Source: Glandiceps talaboti (Eukaryota; Hemichordata; Enteropneusta; Spengelidae). Taken from it: a stretch of DNA of 64,000 nucleotides. Below the pieces are notes generated by a model. The model searched no databases. It saw nothing but the letters and a program-made list of their open reading frames with translations, and was not told where the DNA came from. The position numbers and the translations under genes were made by a program. The stretch covers positions 7,356,579 to 7,420,578 of the forward strand of contig NC_135568.1 in the NCBI RefSeq assembly GCF_964340395.1, in the 5' to 3' direction. Shown here piece by piece: positions 1 to 13,675 of this stretch (positions are counted from its first letter, which is position 1; every line of letters starts with the position of its first letter).

Positions 1-1435
1 CAACTGGAGATGAAACGATCAAGTAAACTACAGAACCAAGTGCATACTACTATAAGAGTACTCTATCTTTTTGTACAATTTGTCAATTTTTCTGTATAAA
101 TTTTGCATAAATTGTTAGTTTATGATATTATCATATTTCTATATACAACAGATGCAGGGCTTACTCACGACCTCCTACAGATAGTTACACTGCAATTCAT
201 TTTCAAAGTAATATCAGTGATTGACTTTCCTTTACACAGAATACAAAAACAAAAGTACACATTTATTTCACAATGGCCTCTAGAGGGCAGACTTCTAGAA
301 TTTTCATCCTTCATGGGGACCCACTTGGGCATATCAAGAATTGATTCATTTCATTGAACAGTGGGTGAAAGGAACGTTGGGTCTTGGCAAAACTATGTGG
401 GTATAGTCAACAATACGAGATGTCAGTCAATCTGACTACTTCCTCTCACAAGAAAATTATGTTTGAATGCTTCTTTTGTGTGTATGACCCCTAATTGTCC
501 TTCGGTGTAGGTTTTCACACGCACATCACTGACTTTGAAGAACCTTTTACAGAAAAGAGCCTATACATCCAGACTTTCATGACATGCGAAAATCTCCTTA
601 TATGGACGAGAAAAGTGTTTCTTTGCAATTTTCCTGAAATATTAACCAGTTGAATTCAATCTGTGCAGCATTCTTCTGTTGAAAAATAAATACATCACTG
701 CATGTCCATACACTTTTGAAGATCTAAAAAAAAATGTCCAACTGTTTGCTATTTTTGATATAATATACCCCATGGTACTATAATGGTATCATCCTTCCTA
801 CAGAAAACAATAGGGGACGATCTATATTGTAAGCACCATCATGGGGGTGATCTGATCAGACTGAACGACCTAGTTATATAGTCTGAGCGACACATACATC
901 ATGAAAAAAATGTTCTAATGATCGATAAATACTTCTCATTGGTGAGATTTCTATAAGTCTAAAAAATGCATCTTGATGCACAGACAGTTTTTAATGTCAC
1001 AGATTCTGTTTTACAGTTGAAACCTGAGGCATGGGATTCTGTCTAGACATCAACAACATGACGACTTGTCTGGCGATTATTCAAGATATGCAACACATAA
1101 CCTTACATATACTTTGCCATTCATATTGTTATTTTTCTTTACATAACACACATTTTGTATACATGCGGGTCGCAGTGCCAATAACATTTTTAATTTTCCA
1201 TTTTTAAAATATTCGTAATTTTCAGGGTTTTTTATTCGTTTACTGAAACATCTGTTGATCAATAAACTAAGCTCTTCAAACTGCCATCAACCTAATGAAG
1301 TATTGTTGCTAAAATTTGGGACCTTGATAACACGGGGAGGCAAATCCGAGTGAAACCTGCAAATATTTTTTTTTTAATTTTTTTTTTTTTCAATTTTTTT
1401 TTTTTTTTTTTCAATTTTTAATCTTTTTTCTATAC

Positions 1436-1580
1436 ATAAATCCCATACTTTTGGTGAAGGAACCTCATAGTTGATATGCAAAATCTTAAAACTTGCAAAG
1501 GTTTCCATAACTAGTTCAATAAATTTGGTGGGGGAACCTGGTAAGATACCTGTCGATTCTGGGTAGATTTTACCTACTTA
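1436..1580 (-). repeat. Dispersed repeat, family C copy 1
   Basis: Read on the minus strand, this stretch holds GTAAAATCTACCC, then GGTTCCCC and a TTGAACTAGTTATGGAAA-like segment. The same order of words occurs on the plus strand near 21485, with gaps. This indicates an old interspersed repeat. No terminal inverted repeat or target-site duplication was found, so its class is unknown. Confidence 0.45.
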
Positions 1581-2485
1581 CATTTGTACTTTATAGAGTG
1601 TGTTGTTATTTCTTCACAGCAATAGCTTAATATCTTTATAAGCCTGCCTACTTGAATTTTATAATTGTAAACAGGTTAGACAGCCATTAATCACTACAGG
1701 GAGTTAGATTTTGACTTTATGGTCACCACAATAATTATTGCCAGGTACACCAGTGTCTCAGTTAGATTACTTAAATGGTTTTCTATGAACTTTTGGATGT
1801 TTGGTTGGTATTAAAGTTATAACCCACTGAAGAGATATTAGATGCTGGTACTTGCCTACTATATCATGCATTGTTTATATATTGCCTATTCTAATGTGTG
1901 ACCCAGGGGGTGTCACAACCCATTAATACTACACCACATTAGGTAAACAAATACATGTGCATGATTCTAACACTTAAACTGCCATTTATCATTAAAAACC
2001 ATGGTAAACACATAAATTGTCACATACTGGGTTTTCACCAGTTTATTTTGACTTCCTCATTGTACATCTTATCTTACAAACAAAATATCTGCCCTTGATG
2101 ACAAAAACTAGGTGATGGTATATTTCACGTTTAGTGTTGACATATAGGTTTGAACAGTGTACGAACAGAGACATTGAAAACAAGTTTGTTGTTTACAAGG
2201 TATTGCTATTTTTAGAGGGTTGGAATTCCCATGCGTTAGACAAGAAACCCAGTGAAGTCGTTCAGTAACACAAATGAAGTGAATAGCTTCTAAATACCTC
2301 TCCCACTAACTGTACCCACACCCACATACATTGTATTACAGGTATCCTGTGGCACTTTCAACGGTGATTTATAGCATACAAAGTGAGTTGCATTCCTGAT
2401 ATTCAAATTGCATATTACAAACAACCATGTGATGGTTTCAAATGGGTAATTTTTACTGAGTCAAAAAACCCCAGGTGTAATGTCT

Positions 2486-2521
2486 GGAGGAGGAGGAGGA
2501 AGAAGGGGGGGGGGGGGGGGG
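2486..2521. repeat. GGA run and G17 homopolymer
   Basis: A short GGA/GAA repeat leads into seventeen consecutive G (2505-2521). It is a purine-only tract that could form G-quadruplex or triplex DNA. The exact length of such tracts is often uncertain in assemblies. Confidence 0.8.
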
Positions 2522-5380
2522 TGACATCATCGCCTTCATTGTACATGTTGTATGGAAATTTGTATCAAGCTCTTATTCACATCATGAGCCTACCTTTTCA
2601 ATTATATTATACCATACTGTAATACTACAGTAGTAGTATATTAGTTTCATCTCAAATGAATAGTCAGGTTATGATTATCAAATGGAACGATTTTACCAAA
2701 ATTCTACGAGTAAAGTAACGTAACACTACATTCATAAAAACTGTCATTTCAAATCAAAGACCTGAACTAAACACAATACATTTTTTAACAAACTTCTGAA
2801 GTTAACTTTAACTTAACATACTGAATTGGCAAAATTTCTGTTTTCTGCTGTACATGTAGTTTATGTAACAACTGCCCTAGATAACTAATTAGCATATATC
2901 CAAGCACAGCTGAGGTCCCTAGCTATATAGTCTACATCATGTAATCTATACACAAGATAGATAAAGTCATAGCACAGATACTGTAAAGCCAGGCAACATG
3001 TGTATGTAGTACTTCAAAGTATAAAATAACAGCTGGGTGAATACATGACATCAAGTCATTTTTACAAGGATTCCCATTATAAAAATAAGGAAACTTATGG
3101 AATTCAACTCGGGTGAGTTTTACTAGAGTCCATGTCTGAGTTGAATCCTAAACTAAATCATAAGTTGCTGAACACAAGCCAAATTTCCCCAGATTTCATA
3201 TCTTTGACCCAATTTTCTACCAAAGTCACAATAAACCTTATGTCGAAATAAGTTATCACAACTTTACAAGTATTACCAGATTTTATGTCTCGTCAAATGA
3301 TTTTCCACTAGATCACGATATAAATTACTGAAAACTGAGTAAATTTTTACCAGATTTCTCCTTCGCTTTTAGTTTGACTAAAGCTCTGTACAGAATTTGC
3401 AACAACAATGTACACGTATTAACTGTATACATTAACTGGTAACCTTTAGATAAACAGTTCTTAGTATATAACCCATACAACAATGTGTACAGCACTGAAT
3501 GGCGTCTTTTCATGTACTTTTACAAAGCGATACATGCAATGAATGTCTTGAATTAACTTATTCAAATGAAATCTCTTGAAATGACACCACCGCTCACTTT
3601 CCTATTGAACTAACATTTTCAATGGAACTTGGAGATATTACACATCTTGGGCAATCTTCCAAGTTGACACTTTCGCATTTTGGTTTCGCTGTGTCATGTT
3701 TTCCTTAGTACAACTCAAATATTAGGGACTAAATATGGAACTGCACCAAAATTTCGTAGCCAAATTTGGCTTCTCAGAGTTTGAAGATTGAGTTTGTTTA
3801 CTTCAGTGTTCTTTTGATTTCTGAACAGGAGTTGATCCAGTGAAAATAATCTCCCTGTTCACCAAACTGTGACTGAAATAGTGGTGTCTACACGTGCCAA
3901 AAGGAAGCTGTGGTCAACGTCAATCTTGTATTCTCGGTATCGTTGCATACACGGGTGCCAATGATAAAGTATCTAACTATTAGGTATCACATCACCTATC
4001 ACGGTCAGTTTCCTTAAATCCAATATTGTGGATCGGTAGACACAGACAATGATTTCTTTCACTGTATAGGACACATACAGATGCTGACTGAACAGGGTTC
4101 CTGATAACGATATCAAGGATCACCGCTATCAAACTTATATCAAGTTTGTATCAAGTTTGACAGAAATGTAACTAATGTTTCGCACTCCACAAGTCAAAAA
4201 AATTGTAAACAGTCAATCAAGCAAATGATAACGCGCACTGAGAAGTGTTACATATATCTGTATTTACATACATATGTAGCGGTAGACAGTTACATGGCAT
4301 ACTACCGTAATCACCACGTACTAAACTTGGGGTTCCTCAAAAAACAAAATAAATGGATAACTCAAATCCTGTTTTGGTTATAAAAAAAAAAAAAAACAGG
4401 TGTGTTATCATCAGTGTTTCATTGACCACATCCACTTAATAAGGGGGAGCACTGCTAATGCGTGGCGGCATCTTTCAACACTTCTTGTGGCACGTACACT
4501 GTCATCAGCCATGTAAGATGAACCCACCTGTATCACTACACACACACAGACACACTTCAATCTTTAACCACACTTCTTTTAATGCGTAATGAGGCAATAC
4601 TGATGAAAACTTGATAAACCGTCTCAAGGGAAATTACAGGATTGAATGTACTGGTGCCATGTATCTGTATTTCTACAATGGTGACTTAATCAACTCAAAG
4701 CTTGAAGGCTTGATTTGGAATTGTTTCCTTTCCACTTTGGAAGTTTTGACAGAACTTTTCCCATGATTACATTTTCTTTGGAAAATTACCGTAATCAGAA
4801 AATATAGTCATGGAAAATTCTTTTTAAATCTTTGTCCTCTGAAATTCGAAACCTCTGATGACTACACTTTCGCTTTTTCTTGCCTTTGTTTTTCTCTCGT
4901 CAACATCACCTTTTCTTGTTTTTTTTGGTCAAGACTTCCTTCAACAATAAATTATTGTTCTCTTCCCACGACTCTTACTCTCTCCAGCCAGGACTTTTTT
5001 TTGACTGTGTGTCATAAGTACTAGGTACAAGCTATGACATTAATGACTTCACTTTCTGTATGACTACACTTTCACAAGACGAAAAGAGTTTCGCTCCAAC
5101 AACCTCTTGTCAATTTTTAGTAGAAACTTTGAAAGAGTAAATGATAAATGATTACTAAAACAACCCACGCACTACTGTCCTGAATTTTATGGGAACAACA
5201 TCTCAATCATCCAAGTTTGTACTTGATGGTAAATAAATTCCCTGCCATTAAAACGAAAGTAAAAATTCACAGAATTCCTGACACCTGTAATCATTTTGAC
5301 CTTCATGTTGTATTAAACAATGATCTCCTTTGATGGTAGGGATTCTCGATAACTGTAAACTACATGTAGGTTATATTTTA

Positions 5381-5760
5381 CAACCCATAACACCAAAGTA
5401 AACCATTTTCTGTATGTACCACAATCATTTATAGCACCCATATCAAGTGTAAAAGTATACTGTTTCATTTGCCAATTGACCACATTAGAAAGGCCATATG
5501 CTAGGCTTGTAAATAAACCAATTGAAACAGTATACTTTTACACTTGATATGGATGCTATAAACAAGTGTAGCACATAGAGAAAGTGCTTTACTTCAGTGT
5601 TTCTTGTTGTAATATGAATGCTATAAACGAGTGTAGCACATAGAGAAAGTGTTTTACTTCAGTGTTACGGGTTGTACTTGATATGGCTGCTATAAACAAT
5701 TGTGGTACATACAGAAAACGCTATACTTTGGTGTTATGGGTTGTACCTGATGTATGATGC
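5381..5760. mobile_element. Foldback element with tandem subunits
   Basis: The left arm (5381-5467) contains CAACCCATAACACCAAAGTA and later CAAGTGTAAAAGTATACTG. The right side carries the reverse complement of the latter at 5526-5546, then three direct subunits beginning GCTATAAAC at about 5554, 5619 and 5689 (period about 65-71 bp). The third subunit is the best inverted match to the outer left arm (GGTACATACAGAAAA versus TTTTCTGTATGTACC). The structure is a non-autonomous foldback element whose right arm was tandemly amplified. No target-site duplication is evident and no protein is encoded. Confidence 0.75.
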
Positions 5761-5764
5761 TAAA

Positions 5765-8700
5765 GATTCAAAATAGAGTGAAAGTCTTAGTGTCGACCAG
5801 GAAACCTACCACTGGTTACTATTACAGTGAGTCTTAGTGTTCAAATTTTATTTCAGGTAACAACGACTCCTGTACACAAATCAGTGAAGTAAAACAGCTG
5901 AACTAAAACAACAAAGACACACTTGAGAAAGTACAAACTTGACAGAGAGTAATCACACCAATGATACATGATATGGCTGTGGATTCTACAAGTAACAGGA
6001 GATTGTTTAATTTGTGAACTTGATACACAGCTATCAGCTGTACCCATTAAAACAATTACTGTCTACCAATTATCCACTTAAAACAACCATTAAAACAGTC
6101 TGCTACTCTTATCTCTACTTTTAACAACAAAGCGTGACTAAAATCACTAATTTTGCATTTAGCTGTAAAATCTCCTTACTAAACTACTAATATATACTAT
6201 GGAAACCTTTCAAAAACTTTAAGGCCAGAGTTTCAATCCCAAGTTCTCACATTAATATTATCTTATCTGTGAAACCCTGAGGATTACATAGGATTATTTT
6301 TTTGCTGGGAGGGGGGGTCAACATTTTCTTTAATACTTTTTCACAGTGGGCCTTTCAAGTGGAGAGAGAACCCCCCCCCCCCATACCTAAGGAAACATCT
6401 ATAGAAACATCTAGTTGCTAAGTGCTGAAGAAGATGACATGTATAGAAAACTCTCCTCATTAAGTACTCATTAAAAGTTTTGGAAAATGTTTTTGGTAAT
6501 TGCCAAAGAAAACTTTCAAAAAGTCTTGTGGTTATACTTACTAACAGCCTAGAAGAAACTACATGGAAAAGTTTTATAGCTAAGAAAACTTTGCTAAATT
6601 GCACAGATTACAAAATATATGATGCATAATGTCACACTCATATAATATTAGTGCATTTGTTATTAAGCTAGGGAGTTATGACTAGGGTAAAGATAGGATT
6701 GGGATAGTTTGAGACCCCCTAACACACAAGTATGTATATGCAGACCCAAGAAGCTCACTGCACTTGCATGCACATGTGCCCACTTTCTAATTATATTAAT
6801 TAAATACACCTATATTTCATAAATATATACAAACTTCTATTTTGTTCCTTGTTCCATTCACAAACTTTCTCCTCCTCTACCCCTCCCCCTCTCCCCCCTC
6901 CAACCTTAATGATGCTGATCTACTTACAAAAGTGATGAACTTTGAGTAAAGGGGTCTTTTTATGACACAAAAGGGGGACATCCGGTGATCAGGATCTCCG
7001 GGGCATGAACTCTATTTCAAAGTTTATTTGCAAACTCTTTGTCCAAACTATTGACACAATACACTACATGTACATGTACATGCATACACACAACTGGTAC
7101 CTACTCGCAATGTCCTCGACAAAGTTCACTGCTACATCCCTATTCAGGGATAAAAGTACTAAATCTGCAAACACTTATAAAATTCCATAGCAACTTCTTC
7201 AAAGTAAAATGAACAAACCCCTATATTACTAAGAAGTGGCCATAAATTTTAAGATTTCTTCAAAATGTTAATAGACTAATAAAATGAGTGTCGTTTCCGT
7301 GGCGTCCACTACAGATGTCAAAGTTCATAAAAGACTGCTGAGAAATGACAACTTTAGTATGAATGACTGCTTGGGGTAGAGAGAATTTTGGAGGGTGGGT
7401 GCGTCACGCTGGACGTCAAATAGACTCATCTTTCACTGAGGTCAAAAAGTTATCACTGTTTCTCATTATCCTATGAAATCATATTTTGTATTTAATTACT
7501 TGTTCCTCTTACGGACACACATAGACTGGTACCTACACGAACACAACAAAATATTACATTTCATAATAAAGATGATAATTATGATTCATATTTCCTGATT
7601 ACAACAAAAACTAAAGTATAAATTTCATTGGGTCAAGTTTGGTTTAGTTTTGGTGGGACATAAACGGAGAAAGTTATCTCTTTTTCTTGTAAAGGTCTGA
7701 AACTGACTTAAATTTCAGCCACACAGGGTTGTTCAATTCTTGGTCGAGGTGATATAAATCAATGAGTTAACCATATGGCCTGGTGTCACCAACACATAAA
7801 GACCACAATGACCGTTACTAGATTACCCAAAGTTCCAAAAACTTAAATTCCAGCTAACCCCCTCTCAGTGTATTAAACCTAAGAGAACATTCTTTTTAAT
7901 GTGTTGCGAATTTTTCAAAAATCTTGCAGCCTCAGAATATTTAGTATGCAAAGTTTGCCATATTGCTGGTATCTCCTTGAATGTAAAGAAACTAACACAA
8001 GATTAGATTACGAATTAGTTTTATGCAAACATTACAATCGCAAAAGTATGTAAAATTTATTTTCAAACTCATAGCAACCATAACCCTTGAATAAGACAAA
8101 CAAGTTAGCATAGACAAGAGACTTGCTGTTGCCTTTCAAATACACCAATCCCCCACTTCAATTACTTGATTTGAAAACCAATGACGCACCTCTTAGTCTT
8201 TGCAAACTACTACAAACATGTCACGTATATATAAATGTACAACACATTAACTTTATCTGTTCCTTCCTAACTACTTCTACTGGTATTTCATTTGAGTCAC
8301 CAAATTACCCCTATCAATGCTGTGTCTCTCTAACACTGTACATATTGACTTCTGACATTCTGTGGAAATCTGTGGCCCCCTTATTTCCTTTATGAAATAG
8401 CCAACTACGTGTGTATACGATATAAGTCTCACCAGGTACGTGTCTAAGGTGATTTCATCTCTATATCCGGTGTCAACGCTGACTAGGTCAATGGCCTGAG
8501 GTTTGTTTCTGTCTGTTTTTTCCAAACGTTTATTTTGGTTATTTTTGTTTTAAATTTTTGTATTTCAGATCTGAAAATAATTCTTGGAGGGAAATTGAAA
8601 TAAGAATGAGGTATTTGTTCATTTCACCACCATCTAGGTTGGCAGCTTTCCTGTACTACTACTAGCCAATCTCATCACAGATCCGGAAGCTTTCCTGTAC

Positions 8701-10015
8701 TACTAAACTTGAATCTCATCACAGATCCAGCTGAGCAGACAAGCAAAGTTCTATTGTACATGCATGTCAGCGAGAAGTACATTTCAGTGTAAGACTTAAA
8801 GTCTTGATATAGACATTGTTCCAGGCTACATTTTGTATTTCATACTGTACCACCCTCTGATACCAACTACTGCCCTTATCAGCCCTATCAAAATTATGCA
8901 AGGCCTAACAGCAGCTGGCACACGTTGTTGTTGTCGGTATCTGTACCTAGTAATAATATTTCTTATCAGTGCCAGGCATCCTAAGATACCATTCAATCTA
9001 GTGATAGCCATCAATCTAAATACTATCCTCACGGTCTTACCAACCAACCAACCAACCTACCCAACACCTACACACTGACCTGTCCTTGTTAAGTGAAGCG
9101 AGGGGCGGACCAGTCACCCAAATAAAATGTAAGAACAACGGTTCTCTGATTTAAAGGGGCATGAATGATTCAGAGCTAGTCATACCTCGCATAGTTGGAA
9201 AACGTTACAACAAAGCCGCATACACGTAGTTATCTGAAACTACTAGTCATGTTATATCTCAATCTTTTAGGGATCAATCAACTGTGTCTAGCTATTTCTA
9301 CATGTCTGATCCATGTACCGATAAGTTTTCTACATAAATATCTTTACAACAAAAGTGGTGTGTCTATTAAGTAGGAATTCTCAGGTGTTCTAGATTGCAA
9401 AAAATATCAAACAGGGCGAGGGGGTGTTAACAGGAAACTTACCAGATACTGATTTATATCTAGTGTATTGCAGTTACGTTTCCATTATATGTACATTCTA
9501 TTGGTTTCCGTTATGAATACATGTACATGAATATTGTATTTTCTCTGGTTCCATTATTTCTAATAAATCTAAAAATGAACTCAACGCAAAGAAAGTCGTG
9601 TATTAATTACCAGAACTGATGAGTTTTCTGACAGCAAGTGATCATTTTTCTTGTAATTCAGAAATCATTTTTAAAAGCCATTCTATCATTCAATATGAAT
9701 ACTCCTCTTATTTGCATTGACTATGACTATGACTTTAACCAATCACTAGAGAGAGCAAATTATCAGCAACCAATGAGAACAGAGAATGATTGAAAGGTTT
9801 ATGTATATGAATATTGGATCGATGTGTTTTCATATGACAATGTGAAACTGATTTGACAAAGAAAAAATAATCTGATAAAATTTTTACTTCAGATACAAAT
9901 GTACTGTTATGTCATACAGAATTTAGAGAGGGTACCTTAATATGAATTATAATATACCTAGTGATAATGCTGTGCCATGATTCGCTAGAATCAGTCACGT
10001 GATAGGAAAATAGAA
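5765..10015. other. AT-rich non-coding block
   Basis: No gene supported. It holds a family A repeat (6213-6345), twelve C at 6371-6382, a pyrimidine-rich stretch near 6860-6905 and ACCA tandem words near 9040-9060. Two short exon-like patterns are visible. On minus, 8433-8495 (21 codons, one frame) lies between a CAG and GTGAGA. On plus, 8569-8610 follows a very pyrimidine-rich acceptor and ends before GTATTT. Both are short enough to be chance. Confidence 0.55.
6213..6345 (-). repeat. Interspersed repeat, family A copy 1
   Basis: Read on minus, it carries AATAATCCTATGTAATCCT, then GGGTTTCACAGATAAGATAA, then TTGGGATTGAAAC and GGCCTT in that order. The same word order occurs at 22728-22790, 31308-31395, 43681-43775 and 46855-46985. 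A run of G (6311-6317) interrupts one end of this copy. The class is unknown. Confidence 0.65.
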
Positions 10016-10140
10016 TGACTACTTCCCTTGGGGAAATAGTCCCATAAATTTTTACATGGTCACGTGACCACCGCGCGTTCACAGCAGGTCAAAATGGCAG
10101 CTTCTGACGATGTCGTCTGCCACCGCGAGTTCACAGCATG
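9985..10140. repeat. Small hairpins and direct repeats flanking the palindrome
   Basis: GACTACTTCCC and GGGAAATAGTC form a short hairpin at about 10017-10040. Then ACCGCGCGTTCACAGCA (about 10070) and ACCGCGAGTTCACAGCA (about 10122) form an imperfect 17-bp direct repeat about 52 bp apart. GC and CpG are higher than in the surroundings. It may be the outer part of the mobile element whose palindrome follows. Confidence 0.5.
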
Positions 10141-10153
10141 AGGTATATTATAA

Positions 10154-10345
10154 AACACATATTGCCTGGCCTATATTCGGGCTATAGCACCCGTTCATTA
10201 CCCCCTCGTGACTGTGAGTTACCAGAATCACATGCTATTTCCCTCGGCCTTTGGCCTCGGGAAATAGCATGTGATTCTGGTAACTCACAGTCCCTCGGGT
10301 GTAATAAACGGGTGCTATAGCCCTCATGGCCAGGCAATATGTGTT
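10154..10345. mobile_element. Near-perfect 192-bp palindrome (foldback MITE)
   Basis: The arms run AACACATATTGCCTGGCC on the left and GGCCAGGCAATATGTGTT on the right. They pair almost throughout, meeting at a centre near 10250 that reads GGCCTTTGGCC. Conserved inner words include ACTGTGAGTTACCAGAATCA and its complement. Because of the symmetry, both strands show nearly the same 60-64-codon frame, so those frames are not genes. The structure fits a foldback transposable element. No clear target-site duplication was seen, so the true ends may lie further out. Confidence 0.8.
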
Positions 10346-13283
10346 CACTATTGGACACTATGGAAAGTTGCACCACTTTCAGGATAGCCGAGTAACCTAC
10401 AAATGTAGGTTGTGCTGGTATTTTGTCCTATTTTTGTGTATTCCGGTCTCTCAGCTTCACCTACCTAGTCTAGTTCGTATATGGTATCGTTACAATTTAC
10501 ACCTCCACTCACATGTGCACAGTATGTACCAAGCTCAGTAACTTGTAGGTGGGCTTTTAAAATCTACTGATCCTCTAAAAGGAAATGATCACTACATTCG
10601 AAAACAAATGACAACTCCCTAGTCATAGTCTAGAGGTTACCCATGGCTTCAAATCTCCTCTCACAGGTTGAAGAATGGTCTTGAGATTTGGAGACATAAT
10701 CGGATGGCCTCTAGACTACTCTGGGCTAGACTATACCCTGGTCCACTGAATATACAATAACTGTGGAATTCATAATGAGAAACAAATGAAAAAACACACT
10801 TGGCCAAACAAAAATATGCAGTGTTAGTAGAACAAATAGTGGAGTATTTCAAAGTGAAACAGGACTACAAAGATCACGATATAGAACACTAAATATTTGA
10901 CTATCTAAATGTTTCTATATATGTACCATCAATACTATACTTCATTTTATTGCATTTATCTTTTTGTTGCAGAAATCGGTCACGATTTTATTAATTGTAG
11001 GAAAATAAATAACCACAGCTGTTGAAAATCAAGAAAGGTCATTTGGCACTTAAACAAAATAAATTGAATTCATAAATTGGTTACTAAGAGTCAGGAATTG
11101 CTTTCAAAATATGTACTCTGTCAATAATTGATATTATGAATGGATATTAAGCTACAGACTGTACTGTGTGATTGTTTTTTCTGTCTAAACCCAAGCACAC
11201 ACTGGAATCCATGTTTTCTATGTGACCAGCAAAATGACCTGTATGTATTTTGTGTAGCGTCCAGTGTTCTTTCTGAGCGAGCAGAACTCATGCAGAGTTT
11301 GTCATCTGATTTCTACATCTCAGTATCTTTTTGTGATAAACAAATATTTATTTTTATTTTAACCACTTTTAATAGTCAACGAAACAGTCTAAAGAAATAA
11401 TTTTTGTTAAAACCAACCAAACCCTTCAGGGGAAACACTTTGGGTTTTTTTTTACAGAAGAACTGGTCTCAAATAGTATATCTGAAATCATTCTTGTGAT
11501 CTTCAACTATCTCCACCCCCACCCACCCCTTCCCTCCAACTCCTTCACAACCCCATCTCCTTCAAAATTCAAGGGAAAAACTGGGTTCGAGTACTGTCAA
11601 CAACGACATGTATGCCAAAAATATTTTGAGCCAACAATGAAATCTTAAATTTGATATTTTCTCCTGGTTACTTTGATTTCTACTAGAATATTTCCACAAG
11701 CACATAATTCTATTTTCAAAACTTGACTTTTTCATTAAGTGGTCCATAAAAGCTAACATATGTAGTCGGCTTATTTGATTTATAGCAGACAGATTTATGT
11801 GTTCTAGGCTCATAATGATGAAAGGGACATGTACCGTAGATTTTATCAGGTGATATATTTTCATCGTAATTACCTCAGAAAAAGAAGTCATGTCAAAATG
11901 CCACAAAGTGTGACTCTTACAACAAACATTACAGGTACATATTTATTGGTACGAAGAGCGCCCTCTATGTAATCCATACCTCAAGACTAAAATGTAAAAC
12001 CTAGATAATCTTGTTCCAAGATGTTTTAATCCAAGATGTTTAATTGATTTCTTAAGACTAATTTTGCATATTATTGGGTCTCAGGTAGTCTGGACATTTT
12101 CATCAACATATTTTCCATTTTTCAATTGTGAGGAAACTTAGGAAAAATTTTAATATCTGCACTCTTCAGTCTTTTTGAAAAATGGTAAAAATACACTTTA
12201 GTTTTGACTTGGCAACTTCCTGCATATCAACAACAAGTAAATCTCTGATCAAACTTCTATTTTCATGGAAATACATTTTGCCATGCAACAAGACTTGTAA
12301 GAATTTTAATTGCAACTATGATATGGTACTCAGTTAACAAGCAAACTGTATCCAAAACAAACAGTCAGAACACTTCTGAATTTTCTTAATGAAGTAGAAA
12401 CATGTTTGTCAAAATTACCTGATTCTCTACTACCTTCGTCATGACAACAAGCATACAAACACGGTACACTAATTTTGTACAAATTATCCTTTTAAACAAA
12501 CAACTTGTTTTTAACTAAATTGATATCCATGGTTACTAGTCAGTAGACCAGAAGTGTAGTGAAATGGACATGGTTTCAGGCTAGATTTTTTATTGAATCT
12601 GATCAAAATTTTGACAGGGAAAATCCACTCAAATTAATTAGCTATTGCCTAACTATCTGTACACAATCCATATTATAAGATGAATGTATGTGAAATACAC
12701 CCCCCCCCCCCCCCAGGGGATCATTACGACTTTTAAACAGTAGAAAGAGCCAGATTATTGTCATAATTTCTACGGTTCCCATTGTACAGTTTTGTGTAAA
12801 CATATCACCTTTGTCAGCCATATTTGAATGGTGATATTTTTATGAAAGTCACATCTTGTAGACAGCCATAAAGGCAGAGCAAAATCACAAACTGTACACA
12901 GATAAAGGTCTTGGTATGGGATTGTACATGTAGTACACATAGTATATGCCTGCAACAATGCAAGTAATCACAAGTACATGTATATGATGTAAACTGCAGT
13001 TGTTTTCAACCCCTTTCAAAACACATTTTACATTTACCAACAAACTTTCAAAATTCCTGCAGCTAATAATTTCCATCCTATTCTGAATAGAACTAGTCAG
13101 AATCTAATAAAAGAAATTAACCATCGCACACGTACATGTACAAATCATGTTAGGATATCAATTCACCTACACGAGACAATCTATTTCCTTACCTGGAAGT
13201 CTATTTCACAACATGGATATATTACATGGAAATGAAAGAAGACACCTAATACATATTAAACATGTTATAGTGGATAGCAATTC
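10346..13283. other. AT-rich non-coding block
   Basis: No gene supported. Contents are a family B copy near 10464-10516, a C-rich patch at about 11505-11545, a word matching part of the CTCF consensus on minus at 11957-11966, and fifteen C at 12700-12714. Frames of up to 114 codons (minus, 11562-11906) are within chance expectation and look like no known family. Confidence 0.55.
10464..10516 (+). repeat. Dispersed repeat, family B copy 1
   Basis: Contains AGTCTAGTTCGTATATGG, ATCGTTACAATTTACACC and TCCACTCAC in order. The same order is found at 15037-15082 (minus), 15283-15330 (minus), 25895-25945 (plus) and 51733-51785 (minus). A further shared segment (CTAGAGG, then a CCATGG-like word, then TTGAA/TTCAAATCT) lies near 10629 here and near 25797 in copy 4, so the family is longer than this core. 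Confidence 0.6.
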
Positions 13284-13640
13284 TACGGAATGATTAAATA
13301 ATTTAGAAAACTTCGGAAATTCCATTTCCTTGTAATACATATGGGTCTAATCCATGGTGAATGTTAAGTTTGAAGGCAGCCAATGGCACACTTGTCGTCA
13401 TTCTCAATAGTTTGCTGATTTACATGTATGCGACATGGATGAAACCAACATTTAAAACGGAAACATTTAATAATTTAGAAAACTAAGGAAATAACATTTT
13501 CTTGTAATACATGTGATTTTAATCTACGATGAATGTTAAGTTTGGCGGTCAACAACACACTTCAGCTTGCTGTCATCATCAATACAAGTACATGTAGTTT
13601 GATTTTTTTATGTTATATAGATGAAATCCAGGTTAACACA
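13284..13640. repeat. Tandem duplication, ~172-bp unit
   Basis: Two diverged copies start near 13292 and 13464. Each contains AATAATTTAGAAAAC, CTTGTAATACAT, GATGAATGTTAAGTTTG and a CACACTT segment in the same order. No coding frame is shared. Confidence 0.75.
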
Positions 13641-13675
13641 GTTCATATATACAATGTTTTCTTACATGAATTTGT

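Larger units (their letters stand above)
1..5376. other. AT-rich non-coding block
   Basis: No gene can be supported here: stops are dense in all six frames and no family is recognisable. Visible content is a T-rich tract at 1366-1411, a GGA run leading into seventeen G (2486-2521), fifteen A at 4382-4396 and a partial family C repeat at 1436-1580. A minus-strand frame (314 to 169) opens with ATG and ends at a GTGAGTAAG-like donor, but one such coincidence is expected by chance in this composition. Most likely intron or intergenic. Confidence 0.6.

Noticed and set aside
10138-10376. Overlapping 60- and 64-codon frames with nearly the same peptide on both strands
   Set aside because: An automatic result of the palindrome at 10154-10345, not a gene pair.
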